DNA from: Janthinobacterium sp. ROICE36
GTDB lineage: Bacteria > Pseudomonadota > Gammaproteobacteria > Burkholderiales > Burkholderiaceae_D
NCBI RefSeq assembly: GCF_002869965.1
Contig: NZ_PEBS01000010.1
Location: 1-64,000 of the forward strand
Length of the DNA: 64,000 nucleotides
Direction of reading: 5' to 3'
This document shows, piece after piece, positions 55,053 through 63,907 of this stretch. The notes beneath the pieces were generated by a model. That model did no database searches and was not told the origin of the DNA. It worked only from the letters and a program-made list of their open reading frames with translations. Numbering within the stretch: the stretch's first letter is position 1; each line of letters opens with the position of its first letter. The translations under genes were made by a program, and so were the position numbers.

Positions 55053-56429
55053 ATGTTTTCAAAATATATACTCCCGTTCTTTCAATACCTGTGGCGCGCC
55101 CTGAGCATGGGGCTGGCCGTCGTGCGCGGCCTGACCTGGTCCGAAACGCGCGACCTGCTGCAGTTCGCGCGCCGCCGCGTGCGCGAGGAAAGCCTGCCCC
55201 AGGTGGCCGGCAGCCTGACCTTCGCCACCGTGTTCGCGCTGGTGCCGCTGCTGACCCTGGCGCTGGCCATCTTCACCACCTTCCCCCTGTTTAATACCTT
55301 CCGCCACGCGCTGGAAGATTATTTCGTGCAAAGCGTGATGCCCAAGGGGATTTCGAACACCATCCTTGGCTATCTGACGACGTTCGCCTCGAAAGCCACG
55401 CGCCTGTCGGCCATCGGCGCGGGCGCCCTGATCGTCACCTCGGTGGGCATGATGGGCTTGATCGAACGCGTCTTCAACCGCATCTGGCGCGTGCGCCAGG
55501 AACGCCGCTGGAGCAAACGCCTGCTCGTCTACTGGGCCATCGTCACACTGGGGCCACTGCTGGTGGGCGTCTCGCTGACGGTGACCTCGCGCCTCTTCAT
55601 GGCCACCAGCGGCGTGGTGGGCGCCGTGCCTTTCATCGGCGCCGTGTTTTATACGCTGGTATCGATCGGCCTGACCATGCTGGCGTTTACCCTGCTCTAC
55701 ATCGCCGTGCCGAACCGCGACGTGGACTGGCGCGACGCGGCCTGGGGCGGCTTGCTGGCGGCGCTGGCGTTCGAGGTGGCCAAGCGGGGCTTCGGTGAAT
55801 TCATCCAGGAGTTCCCCACCTATTCGCGCATCTACGGCGCGCTGGCCGCCTTGCCGCTGTTCCTCGTGTGGATTTACCTGAGTTGGATGATCACCCTGGT
55901 GGGCGCCTTGCTGGTGGCCGCCTTGCCCGTCGTGAAATATGAACGCTGGTGGTACGAGGCGGCGCCGGGCAGCGAATTCGTCGATGCCGTCGCCATCTTG
56001 AAGGTGCTGCATCAGGCCTGCCACTGCGCCGATTCGGCCCTGGTGGGCGCCGCCGAGATTCGCCGCAGCACGCGCCTGGGCTTCGAAGAGATGGAAACCC
56101 TGCTCGACAAGATGGTGCAGCAGGGCTGGGTGGGACGAGTCAACGTGGATGGCGCCGTGCGCGTGCAGTGGGGCAAGCGCGTGGCCGACAGTTCCGACCA
56201 CTGGGTCTTGCTGGGCAACGTCAACCGCATCAGCCTGGCCGATGTCTACCGTTTATTCGTCTTCGGCGGCATGCGCGTCAATTCCGGCTATCCGGCCGGC
56301 TCCACCAACGAGCGCGACATCAAGGCTGCCATCGAGGCGGCCGCGCTGGCGGCGCAGGTGGAAAACGCCGTGGAGCAGGGATTAGGTCTGACTTTGGCGC
56401 AGCATTTCGGCGAAGTGCGCTGCGCCTGA
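55053..56429 (+). CDS. YihY/BrkB-family inner-membrane protein
   Basis: A 458-residue protein. The first ~300 residues are the YihY/virulence-factor BrkB domain: VAGSLTFATVFALVPLLTLALAIFTTFP, IGAGALIVTSVGMMGLIERVFNRIWRV and YGALAALPLFLVWIYLSWMITLVGALLVAALPV, with six helices. The C-terminal ~150 residues form a soluble extension (AVAILKVLHQACHCADSALVGAAEIRRSTRLGFEEMETLLDKMVQQGWVGRV) resembling a winged helix. The family was once called RNase BN but is not that enzyme. The ATG at 55053 is taken; an in-frame TTG two codons earlier is possible. It is divergent from wrbA and converges on the small gene at 56437. Confidence 0.88.
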   Translation: MFSKYILPFFQYLWRALSMGLAVVRGLTWSETRDLLQFARRRVREESLPQVAGSLTFATVFALVPLLTLALAIFTTFPLFNTFRHALEDYFVQSVMPKGISNTILGYLTTFASKATRLSAIGAGALIVTSVGMMGLIERVFNRIWRVRQERRWSKRLLVYWAIVTLGPLLVGVSLTVTSRLFMATSGVVGAVPFIGAVFYTLVSIGLTMLAFTLLYIAVPNRDVDWRDAAWGGLLAALAFEVAKRGFGEFIQEFPTYSRIYGALAALPLFLVWIYLSWMITLVGALLVAALPVVKYERWWYEAAPGSEFVDAVAILKVLHQACHCADSALVGAAEIRRSTRLGFEEMETLLDKMVQQGWVGRVNVDGAVRVQWGKRVADSSDHWVLLGNVNRISLADVYRLFVFGGMRVNSGYPAGSTNERDIKAAIEAAALAAQVENAVEQGLGLTLAQHFGEVRCA

Positions 56430-56436
56430 CGGTCGA

Positions 56437-56751
56437 TCAGGTGTTCAGCCTGTCATACAGCAGCGCATCGAGCGCGCCCGTCAGCGTATGGCCCTCTTCG
56501 TCGAGCAGCGTGTATTCTTGCTGGCTGTCGCCCAGCGAAGCGCTGCCCTCGATGCCGCACACCAGCTGGTACGTGGCGTCATCGATCGCTAGCTTGATCA
56601 AGGCCAGGATTTGCTCGCGCTGGGCCTGGGCCAGTGCCAGTGCGTCGAGCAGGGTGCCAAGCCGCGTCTGTCCCTGGCGTCCCTGCGCATACAAGGCCAG
56701 CAGCGACGTATTGGATGCGACGACAGCATCGATGAATTTTTTCGCGTGCAT
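56437..56751 (-). CDS. Hypothetical 104-residue protein, last gene of the metY/WG operon
   Basis: A small helical protein (MHAKKFIDAVVASNTSLLALYAQGRQ…, then LIKLAIDDATYQLVCGIEGSASLGDSQQEYTLLDEEGHTL) with a good ribosome-binding site (AAGGAATCC). I recognise no family. It lies 21 bp after the WG-repeat gene, so it is probably co-transcribed with that gene and the immunity-like gene. An accessory or immunity role is a guess from context. Confidence 0.7.
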   Translation of the reverse strand: MHAKKFIDAVVASNTSLLALYAQGRQGQTRLGTLLDALALAQAQREQILALIKLAIDDATYQLVCGIEGSASLGDSQQEYTLLDEEGHTLTGALDALLYDRLNT

Positions 56752-56772
56752 GGATTCCTTGTATTGGATAAA

Positions 56773-58761
56773 TCACAGTAACACGGGCCGCAAGGCCGCC
56801 TGCAGCGCCACCTTGCTGAACGCGGCTGCATCCTGCGCCCGCACCACACCCAAGTAATACGTGTCTTCGCCGCCGTGCAGGTTGACCAGGCGCAGCTGAT
56901 GCGGCGCCAAATGGGCGGCGATGGCGGCCAGGCCCTCGGCCATGGCGTCGCCGTCTTCGCGGTCCGCCCAGCGGAAGTCCCGCAGCGCGGGCAGTTCGAT
57001 ATGCTGGGCGATGCGCGGCACTTCATCGACCGATTTCCAGTCCAGGGTGGCTCCGTGGCCCAGCACATCGGCGGCGGTGCACCAGAGCAGGAAGAAGCAG
57101 GCCGCCGCAGGCGTATCGCCTTCGTATTCTTCTTCCGGGTCATCCTGCGCCAGTTCTTCCAGCGTGATGTCCACGCAGCGCCCGGCCAGTTCCGCATCGC
57201 CCAGAAAGAGCAGGGCGGCCATGACGCGCAACTGTTCGCGGTCGGCCTGTGCCAGGATCTGCGCCGGCGTAAAGCTGTTGCGCGGCACCGCTTTCTTCTT
57301 GCCCAGTCCCATGGCCTCGCTCAATTGGGCCGTGATGGCCGCCTTGAAGTTCTCCACGGTGTCGAGCTGCTCCAGCAGCTGGCCCGTGAAATCCATGCTC
57401 CAGGCCATGCCCTCCTTGACGACATATAAAAAGTCGCTTTGCACGGCCACGCCGCGCAAATGGTGGGCGGGCGGGTACAGCGGCGTAAACGCCTGCTTGC
57501 CATTGAGGGTCAGCATGCAGGCCAGGCCTTGCGCATCGATGGCGAAGATCAGGTTCTTGCGCAGCCTGGGCGGCGACGAGGTGGTGGCGCTATCGATGGC
57601 TTCGTACTGGCATGGCGCCAGCAACTCGCCCTGGCTATTGACCAGGCCGAACAAGGAACGTCCGGCGATGCGCTGGCTGACGATGGCGATCTTATTTTTC
57701 TTGCCGAAATCCTGCACGGAGCTGTAGGCAATCGGCAGTACCACCTTGCCTGTGGCGTCGATCACGCCGCAGACATTGCGCTCGTCATCGTGCGTCTGAC
57801 GCTCGATGTCGATATAGCCGTCTTCGCGCTGGCCGATGTGGTGCACGCCGTCCATCAGCAAGGCGCCGTCGGGCAGGCGCAGCAAACGGCTGGCGCCGTC
57901 CGGATCGTATTGCTGCACCAGGTGGGGGCTGATCACGTACAGGGCGCCGGGGGCGGGCGGCAGCACCACCGTGCCGTTCAGGTCGAGCATGCCGTGTGCA
58001 TCTGGCGTGCCCGCCGTGGCAAAGGTGATCCAGCCATAGCCCGCGTCGCTGCTGTCCAGGTCAACCACGTTCAGCGACAGCGGCACGATCCAGCGCCCAT
58101 ACGGCGTAACCAGGCCCAGGATATCGGGCTGTCCGGCCTTGCTTGCTTCATAACACAGGGCGTCCTCCACCCAGGCGCGTACTTCAAGGCCTTGCAGGAA
58201 CGCTACATCTTGCGTAGCGAGTTCTTCGACATCGGACAGCTGCGCGTCAGCCGTGGCGGACCAGTAGCCGGTGGCCGGCGATGCAGCACCGGTGGCCAGC
58301 AGGGGCGCCAGCGCTTGCTTGTCGCCACGCAGCAGGGCAAGGTGCAGGGCTTGCGTTTCCGCGCGCAGGGCATCGAGCCCTGCGGCGTATTCAGGCGTGT
58401 CGATATCGTGCGCGATCAGCTGCACGCAATCGAGGATCAGCCACGCCTGGCCGCCCGTCAGCAGGGTGCTGATGCCGGCGCGCGCGACGATGGCGGCCGC
58501 GTCGCGCGGCTTGTCCATCAGGCTGCATAGGGCTTGCCAACTGGCCTGCGCCTGCGCCATCGGCGCGGCCAGCACGCAGGCGCAGTCTTCGCCATCGCCG
58601 TAGATGGGCCAGGCGACGGCTTGCGTGTCGGCGCCGATGAGCAGCTTGAACAGCATGGGCGTGTCCAGGCGCCATTCGGCCAGGCCGGTAATCGTCTCGG
58701 TGTCGAAGCCGGCCTGGCCGGGCAGGAAGGCGGTGCTGAACAGGGCTGCGGTATTGATCAT
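56773..58761 (-). CDS. WG-repeat-containing protein
   Basis: A 662-residue, probably cytosolic protein. The central part has at least two WG-like repeats: GVIDATGKVVLPIAYSSVQDF and GLVNSQGELLAPCQYEAID, with weaker copies before them (GMLDLNGTVVLPPAPG, LGLVTPYGRWIVPLSL). The N-terminal ~200 residues are helical and Ala-rich. The C-terminal ~180 residues, including ALRDFRWADREDGDAMAEGLAAIAAHLAPHQLRLVNLHGGEDTYYLGVV, resemble a domain seen alone in other bacteria (DUF6630-like, uncertain). WG repeats mediate unknown binding. It lies between an immunity-like gene (29 bp upstream) and a small gene, suggesting a three-gene functional unit. Confidence 0.75.
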   Translation of the reverse strand: MINTAALFSTAFLPGQAGFDTETITGLAEWRLDTPMLFKLLIGADTQAVAWPIYGDGEDCACVLAAPMAQAQASWQALCSLMDKPRDAAAIVARAGISTLLTGGQAWLILDCVQLIAHDIDTPEYAAGLDALRAETQALHLALLRGDKQALAPLLATGAASPATGYWSATADAQLSDVEELATQDVAFLQGLEVRAWVEDALCYEASKAGQPDILGLVTPYGRWIVPLSLNVVDLDSSDAGYGWITFATAGTPDAHGMLDLNGTVVLPPAPGALYVISPHLVQQYDPDGASRLLRLPDGALLMDGVHHIGQREDGYIDIERQTHDDERNVCGVIDATGKVVLPIAYSSVQDFGKKNKIAIVSQRIAGRSLFGLVNSQGELLAPCQYEAIDSATTSSPPRLRKNLIFAIDAQGLACMLTLNGKQAFTPLYPPAHHLRGVAVQSDFLYVVKEGMAWSMDFTGQLLEQLDTVENFKAAITAQLSEAMGLGKKKAVPRNSFTPAQILAQADREQLRVMAALLFLGDAELAGRCVDITLEELAQDDPEEEYEGDTPAAACFFLLWCTAADVLGHGATLDWKSVDEVPRIAQHIELPALRDFRWADREDGDAMAEGLAAIAAHLAPHQLRLVNLHGGEDTYYLGVVRAQDAAAFSKVALQAALRPVLL

Positions 58762-58790
58762 GGATATTTAGCTAAAAGTGAACGGGGGAT

Positions 58791-60197
58791 TCAGGGCGCT
58801 GGCGGCATGACCCAATGGGCCAGCGTGCTGCGCTCCAGTCCCAGGTGTTTGGCCACGGCGGCCGCCTCGAAGGCCCACAGGCCGTAGTAGCCGCCCAGGC
58901 CTTGCGCGCGCAAATGGCCGTTGAACCAGTCTTCCTGCACCAGCGCGCCATGCCAGGTGGCCAGGTAGTGCCGCAGGTGCTCGAGCTGCTGCGCGCGATC
59001 GTCTTCGTCCAGGCAGTCGAACAGGGCCGAGTAGGGTTCGGCGAAATACCATTCGTCGACCATGGGACGCTGCGGATCGATGGTCGACAGCAGCGCCTCA
59101 TACACGCCATCTTCGCCATCGAAGGCCGTTTGCAGGGCGGCCAGGCGGGCCGCCAGGTCGTGGCGGCCGAATAGCAGGGTCGCGCCCAGCAACTGCAAGG
59201 TGCGCGCATAGTCCGTCAATTGTTCGAAATCAAAGGCGGGCAAGTCCTCATCATCGTAGGCTGCGGCCAGGGCTGCGCGCGCCGTTTCGCAGGCGGCGAT
59301 GGCCGTTTCCAGCGCCGTTTCCACGTCAGGCAAGGGTAAGCCTGCCGTGTAGCGCAGCGAGAATGCCTGGTAGGCCGTGCTGGCAGCGGCGCAAGCCCAG
59401 TAGGCGCTATCGCCACCGTCGATTTGTGCCTGCGCCTGCGCGCGTCCGTAGGCAGCGAGCAGCGAGTCCAGGTAAGTCAGGTTGCGGGCGAAATCGAACG
59501 GGGTGCCGAGCGGCATGGGCGGCACCTGGCGCGGCGTGCAGGGCCAGGGTGCGGATGCTGGCAGACAGGCATCGGCGCAATCGCGCTGGATGGCCCAGTC
59601 GGCGAAGATTTGCTGCAAATGCTGCGCCGTTTCGTCGTCGTGGACGATGGCGCCGACGCCCACCATGGTCGTGCCCAGCAGGGTGTAGCCAGGGAAACGG
59701 CTGCTCTCGTAGGCGATGGTGGTCACGCTCTGGATGGTCCTGCCGTCGCTCAGATCGCGCACGCGGAAGTACACGTCGTCCCAGCCGGCCAGCGGTGGCG
59801 CTGGCGGTTCATCCGGCAGGGTGGTCCAGCTGCCGTCCGCCTGCTCTTCGTAGGCATCGAGCAACTCGTCGAGGCCACCGGGGCGGTCGATGCGGTTGTT
59901 GGCATCGTATTGCAAGCCCAGTTCGGCCGCGAAGGCTGCCGCATGGCGGCCCTCGAAGACCAGGTACTGGGAACTCGTGGTGCCGACCAGCAGGTCCGTG
60001 TGCTGGCCCGCCACGACGAGCGCCTGCGGCAGCCTGCACCATTGGTAGTACGGAATGCCCGCCATGGGGCCGTTTTCGTCCGCCAGCGGGTTAGTGAAGC
60101 GCAGCTGTTCCAGCCATTTATAGCGTTCGTGCCGCTCCGCTTCCGTGCCGCTGCTGCGGCCAGTCAATTCATCGAGCAGGGTATTCAACAACATCAT
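58791..60197 (-). CDS. PoNi/DUF1911-like immunity-type protein
   Basis: A 468-residue protein. The C-terminal ~200 residues match the PoNi family (DUF1910/DUF1911) pattern: a helical repeat region (YARTLQLLGATLLFGRHDLAARLAAL), then DEWYFAEPYSALFDCLDEDD, LRHYLATWHGALVQEDWFNGHL and the near-terminal GGYYGLWAFEAAAVAKHLGLERSTL. PoNi proteins neutralise PoNe-type DNase toxins delivered by type VI or other systems. The N-terminal ~230 residues are a separate, unrecognised alpha/beta part (YYQWCRLPQALVVAGQHTDLLVG onward). No toxin gene is adjacent, so this may be an orphan immunity gene or a relative with another role. AGGATAG precedes the ATG. Confidence 0.72.
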   Translation of the reverse strand: MMLLNTLLDELTGRSSGTEAERHERYKWLEQLRFTNPLADENGPMAGIPYYQWCRLPQALVVAGQHTDLLVGTTSSQYLVFEGRHAAAFAAELGLQYDANNRIDRPGGLDELLDAYEEQADGSWTTLPDEPPAPPLAGWDDVYFRVRDLSDGRTIQSVTTIAYESSRFPGYTLLGTTMVGVGAIVHDDETAQHLQQIFADWAIQRDCADACLPASAPWPCTPRQVPPMPLGTPFDFARNLTYLDSLLAAYGRAQAQAQIDGGDSAYWACAAASTAYQAFSLRYTAGLPLPDVETALETAIAACETARAALAAAYDDEDLPAFDFEQLTDYARTLQLLGATLLFGRHDLAARLAALQTAFDGEDGVYEALLSTIDPQRPMVDEWYFAEPYSALFDCLDEDDRAQQLEHLRHYLATWHGALVQEDWFNGHLRAQGLGGYYGLWAFEAAAVAKHLGLERSTLAHWVMPPAP

Positions 60198-60231
60198 CCG
60201 TCTATCCTAAAAAAGTGTGCGCGCCATGGCC

Positions 60232-61044
60232 TCATGCCGGGCTGCTTTGTGCAAACGCAAACAGCGCGTCGAGCACGGCGTCGGGCTGCTCGGCCATCAA
60301 TTCGTGTCCGCTGTCGACCTGCACCACCGTGCCATGCGCAATGCTGGACGTCAGCAGCCTGGTCGATTTGGGCGGCGTCATCATGTCGCGCGCGCCGAAA
60401 ATGAATAAAGTGGGGCAGTGTACCGAGGCGGCGGCGATTTCGCCGTTCGCGTAGGCATTGCAGGCATAAAAATCCGTATGAAACACGTGATCGGGATTAA
60501 GGGCGGCGATGCGCTGTTTCAAGCGCCGCGCGCCGCCCATGGCATAAAAGCCGGGGCCGGGAAACGACGGTTTTTGCGCGATCGACGAGTGCGACCAGAT
60601 ATTGACCATGTCGATGGCCGCCTGTTCATCGTGCAACGACGTTTCCAGCAGCGCGGGCGAGACTTTCATCGGGTAGGTCCAACCCAGCATGGCCAGGTGG
60701 CTGATCCTCCCGGGCGCCAGGAATGCCGCTTCCAGCGCGATCAATGACCCCATGCTGTGGCCGATCAGCATGGCCTTGGCCGCGCCAGCTGCATCCAGCA
60801 CGGCGAGTATCCAGTGCGCCAGCTCTGCGACATTATCCCTCGCCCTACCCAGGCTGCGCCCGTGGCCCGGCAAGTCGACGGCCAGCACGTTCCAGCCGTG
60901 ATGGGCAAAATAACGCGTTTGCAGGGCCCACACGCAATGGTCGTTCTGCGCGCCGTGGATGAAGACGGCCGTCGGCTGATCCGGGTTGTATGGTTTGCCG
61001 CCCGTGTAGCAGTAGGCGGTGGTGTTCTCGATGGTGAATAACAT
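60232..61044 (-). CDS. Alpha/beta-hydrolase downstream of metY
   Basis: A 270-residue alpha/beta hydrolase: oxyanion VFIHGAQNDHCVW, LAVDLPGHGRS, nucleophile elbow MLIGHSMGSLIAL, an Asp in FIFGARDMMTP and catalytic His in VDSGHELMAEQPD. It starts 1 bp after the metY stop, so it is in the same transcript. It is much shorter than homoserine acetyltransferase MetX (~370-380), so it is not the acetylhomoserine-forming partner. The substrate is unknown. There is no signal peptide. Confidence 0.85.
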   Translation of the reverse strand: MLFTIENTTAYCYTGGKPYNPDQPTAVFIHGAQNDHCVWALQTRYFAHHGWNVLAVDLPGHGRSLGRARDNVAELAHWILAVLDAAGAAKAMLIGHSMGSLIALEAAFLAPGRISHLAMLGWTYPMKVSPALLETSLHDEQAAIDMVNIWSHSSIAQKPSFPGPGFYAMGGARRLKQRIAALNPDHVFHTDFYACNAYANGEIAAASVHCPTLFIFGARDMMTPPKSTRLLTSSIAHGTVVQVDSGHELMAEQPDAVLDALFAFAQSSPA

Positions 61045-61045
61045 C

Positions 61046-62356
61046 TCAGGCGCCTTTCTGCGACAGTTTCAAGCCACGGGCCAGGTCTTCGATCAAATCG
61101 TCCGCGTCTTCCAGGCCCACCGATAAGCGCATGGTGCCCTGCGTGATGCCTGCCTGCGCCAGTTGCTCGTCAGGCACGCGGAAATGCGTGGTGGAGGCGG
61201 GGTGGATGACGAGCGACTTGGCGTCGCCCACATTGGCCAGGTGCGAGAATATCCTGAGGCTGTCGACAAAGCGCTGGCCCGCCGCGCGGTCGCCGCGCAG
61301 GCGGAAGGTGAACACGCCGCCCGCGCCTTTCGGCAGCAGGGTTTTCGCCAGTGCGTAGTCGGGGTGCGACGGCAGTTCGGGGTAGGACACGGATTCGACT
61401 GCCGGATTGGCCAGCAGGAAGTCGATCACCTTGCGCGTGTTGGCCACGTGGCGGTCCATGCGCAAGCCCAGGGTTTCGATGCCCTGCAGGATGGCGAAGG
61501 CATTGTGCGGGCTCATGACGGCACCGAAATCGCGCAAGCCTTCGCGCCGCGCGCGCAGGGCGAAAGGCGCCACCGTCGATTCCTCGGCGAAGACCATGCC
61601 GTGAAAGCCCTCATACGGTTCGCACAGCTCGGCGAAACGGCCCGTCTTGTCGTACGCCGTTTGCCAGTCGAAGGTGCCGCCATCGACCAGCAAGCCGCCG
61701 ATGGCCGTGCCGTGGCCGCATAAAAACTTGGTGGCCGAGTGGAACACCAGGTCGGCGCCGTGCTCGAAGGGGCGCAGCAAATACGGCGTGGTCAACGTCG
61801 AATCGAGCATCAGCGGCAGATGGTGTTCGTGCGCCAGGGCGGCAAGCGTCGGGACATCGAGCACGTCGAGGCCGGGATTGCCCAGGGTTTCGGCAAACAG
61901 CACTTTCGTATTTGGGCGGATGGCGGCGCGCCAGGCGTCCACGTCGCGCGGGTCGACAAAGGTGGTGGCTATGCCGTAGCGTTTTAATGTGTAGGCCAGC
62001 AGATTGTGCGAGCCGCCGTACAGGGCGTGCGAGGCGACGATGTGCGAGCCGGCGCCGGCGATGGTACATAAGCCAAGGTGCATGGCGGCCTGGCCGCTGG
62101 CCGTCGCGATGCCGGCCACGCCACCTTCCAGCGCGGCGATGCGCTCTTCCAGTACGGCGTTGGTGGGATTCGAGATGCGTGTATATACGTGGCCGGCCCG
62201 TTCCATGTTGAACAGCGAGGCCGCATGTTCCGAACTCTTGAAGGCAAACGAGGACGTGAAATGGATGGGCGTGGCGCGCGCGCCCGTAGCCGGGTCGGGC
62301 GCCGCGCCCGCATGCAGGGATAAAGTATCGAAACCGGGGTATTTCGGGCCGCTCAT
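61046..62356 (-). CDS. metY: O-acetylhomoserine sulfhydrylase (aminocarboxypropyltransferase)
   Basis: A 436-residue Cys/Met-metabolism PLP enzyme that makes homocysteine (or methionine) from O-acetylhomoserine and sulfide (or methanethiol). Signatures are DTLSLHAGAAPDPATGARATPIHFTSSFAF, YTRISNPTNAVLEERIAALEGGVAGIATASGQAAMHL, the PLP Asp in MLDSTLTTPYLLRPFEHGADLVFHSATKFLCGHG with the Schiff-base lysine, and VGDAKSLVIHPASTTH. The length fits MetY rather than MetB (~390). The start MSGPKYPGFDTL at 62356 follows GGAG; a longer upstream frame is not conserved-looking. It heads a leftward five-gene run. Confidence 0.93.
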   Translation of the reverse strand: MSGPKYPGFDTLSLHAGAAPDPATGARATPIHFTSSFAFKSSEHAASLFNMERAGHVYTRISNPTNAVLEERIAALEGGVAGIATASGQAAMHLGLCTIAGAGSHIVASHALYGGSHNLLAYTLKRYGIATTFVDPRDVDAWRAAIRPNTKVLFAETLGNPGLDVLDVPTLAALAHEHHLPLMLDSTLTTPYLLRPFEHGADLVFHSATKFLCGHGTAIGGLLVDGGTFDWQTAYDKTGRFAELCEPYEGFHGMVFAEESTVAPFALRARREGLRDFGAVMSPHNAFAILQGIETLGLRMDRHVANTRKVIDFLLANPAVESVSYPELPSHPDYALAKTLLPKGAGGVFTFRLRGDRAAGQRFVDSLRIFSHLANVGDAKSLVIHPASTTHFRVPDEQLAQAGITQGTMRLSVGLEDADDLIEDLARGLKLSQKGA

Positions 62357-62637
62357 GGTGTCTCCGCCAAGTTTTATAGTGGCAAGATCGTAACCTGATT
62401 TGCCGCTGAGTAAAAGGGCTCGCGTGCAGGGCGCATGATGCCGTGCTGGCGGGCGGCGCGTATCACTTGAAGTCGAAAAAAACGACCGGCTCCGCGTGGC
62501 GGTGGTAGGATGCCGTGTCAGTGATATTCGGGCTGTTCGACCTTCGCGCGTGCGCCGCACCGCCAGGAAGCAGCTGCAAACGAACGAAATCCTGGGCTTC
62601 AGGCGCACTCCCATGCATGTCCACCAGGAAAGATTCT

Positions 62638-63261
62638 ATGCCCGCAATATCGTTCGACGGCTCTCTTGCCGTGCCCGGACCATCTATCGTCGACGGCCTG
62701 TGCCGCGCAGGCTGGCTCATGCAGGAACATTTTATTTCCCATGAACTCAGCCGCCAGCTGGCCGCCGAATGCGTGCAGTCCTTGCTCAGCGGCAAGATGA
62801 AAGGCGCCGGCGTGGGCAGCGGCCATGCGCCCCTGCTGCAGCCGGATATCCGCGGCGACCATATCGCATGGCTGGAGGCGGGCCGTTCAGAGGCTTGCGA
62901 CCGCTATCTGGCACACATGGAAGCATTGCGCCAGGTACTCAACCGTGAGCTGTTCCTGGGGCTGGACGAGTACGAAAGCCATTTCGCCCTGTATGCGCCG
63001 GGCGCCTTTTACCGGGCCCATCTGGATCGGTTCCGCGACGACGACAAGCGCACCGTGTCCGTCGTGCTGTACCTGAACGACGACTGGCTGCCCGAATACG
63101 GCGGCGCGCTGCGTTTGCAGCCCGATGGCGGCCCCAGCGTGGATATCGCGCCCGAAGCAGGGCGCATGGCCATGTTCCTGTCGGACGAAATGCTGCACGA
63201 GGTGCTGCCGACGGCGCGTGAACGCCTGTCTATCGCCGGCTGGTTCCGCCGCCGCGCATGA
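62638..63261 (+). CDS. 2-oxoglutarate/Fe(II)-dependent oxygenase (prolyl-hydroxylase-like)
   Basis: A 207-residue oxygenase with the P4Hc-type core. The iron ligands are His and Asp of YRAHLDRFRDD and a distal His in SDEMLHEVLPTARERLSIAGWFR, with the Arg of RERLSI as the 2-oxoglutarate ligand. The intermediate RTVSVVLYLNDDWLPEYGGALRLQP is typical of SM-20/PHD-like bacterial enzymes, which may hydroxylate proteins. The ATG at 62638 follows AGGAAAG; an upstream extension in frame is unlike protein. It is divergent from metY with a 281-bp gap that contains no other gene I can support. Confidence 0.88.
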   Translation: MPAISFDGSLAVPGPSIVDGLCRAGWLMQEHFISHELSRQLAAECVQSLLSGKMKGAGVGSGHAPLLQPDIRGDHIAWLEAGRSEACDRYLAHMEALRQVLNRELFLGLDEYESHFALYAPGAFYRAHLDRFRDDDKRTVSVVLYLNDDWLPEYGGALRLQPDGGPSVDIAPEAGRMAMFLSDEMLHEVLPTARERLSIAGWFRRRA

Positions 63262-63390
63262 TGAAACGTTGCCCGACAATCGCCCTCGATTTGATTGCGC
63301 GCAAGGCTGGATTTTTCCGCAGGCATAGGCTACAGTCGCAGTAAGGGCTAGAATAACTAAAGTACCAATCACGCGGACAGGACGGCCAAT

Positions 63391-63837
63391 ATGAAAGTAT
63401 CTGAAATTCTCCAAGTCAAGGGCAATATCCTCTACACGGTCACGCCTGACCAACCCTTGCTTGACGCGGCCAATACCATGGCCGAAAAAGACATCGGTTC
63501 GCTGGTGGTCATGGAATTTGGCGACCTGGTCGGCATGCTGACCTTCCGCGAAGTGTTGAACGCGCTGCATGAAAACGCGGGCCAGATCGGTGGCGGCACC
63601 GTGCGCAAGCACATGGATGACCACCCGATCACGGTTACGCCCGATACGGAGGTCAATGAAGTGCGCCGCATCATGCTGGAAAAACATGCGCGCTACCTGC
63701 CCGTCATGAATGCGAAGACTTTGCTGGGCGTCATCTCCTTCTACGACGTGGCACGCGCCGTGCTCGAAGCGCAAAGCTTTGAAAATCAAATGCTGAAAGC
63801 TTACATTCGCGATTGGCCGGCTGAAACGACTGACTAA
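63391..63837 (+). CDS. CBS-domain protein
   Basis: A 148-residue protein made of a CBS pair: the first domain covers residues ~8-60 (YTVTPDQPLLDAANTMAEKDIGSLVVME-GDLVGMLTFREVL) and the second ~75-130 (MDDHPITVTPDTEVNEVRRIMLEKHARYLPVMNAKTLLGVISFYDVARAV). CBS pairs bind adenosine nucleotides and act as regulatory modules. As a stand-alone protein its partner is unknown. It is preceded by 129 bp without a gene and followed by a terminator. Confidence 0.92.
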   Translation: MKVSEILQVKGNILYTVTPDQPLLDAANTMAEKDIGSLVVMEFGDLVGMLTFREVLNALHENAGQIGGGTVRKHMDDHPITVTPDTEVNEVRRIMLEKHARYLPVMNAKTLLGVISFYDVARAVLEAQSFENQMLKAYIRDWPAETTD

Positions 63838-63859
63838 GTAATCGCAATGCAGTAATAAC

Positions 63860-63882
63860 AACGCCGGCACTGCCGGCGTTTT
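63860..63882. terminator. Rho-independent terminator after the CBS gene
   Basis: Inverted repeat AACGCCGGCA/TGCCGGCGTT with a run of T following, 22 bp past the CBS stop and 25 bp before the convergent EAL gene's stop. It is symmetric, so it may serve both genes. Confidence 0.8.
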
Positions 63883-63907
63883 GCAATGCAGAAGCGCGTG
63901 GCGCCGC

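Noticed and set aside
55686..55700. TTTAC-N5-TCTAC in the yihY gene
   Set aside because: Imperfect second half and deep inside a coding region.
62357..62637. Possible SAM-responsive riboswitch before metY
   Set aside because: I looked for a paired leader with SAM-I/II-like conserved elements or a terminator before metY and saw none.
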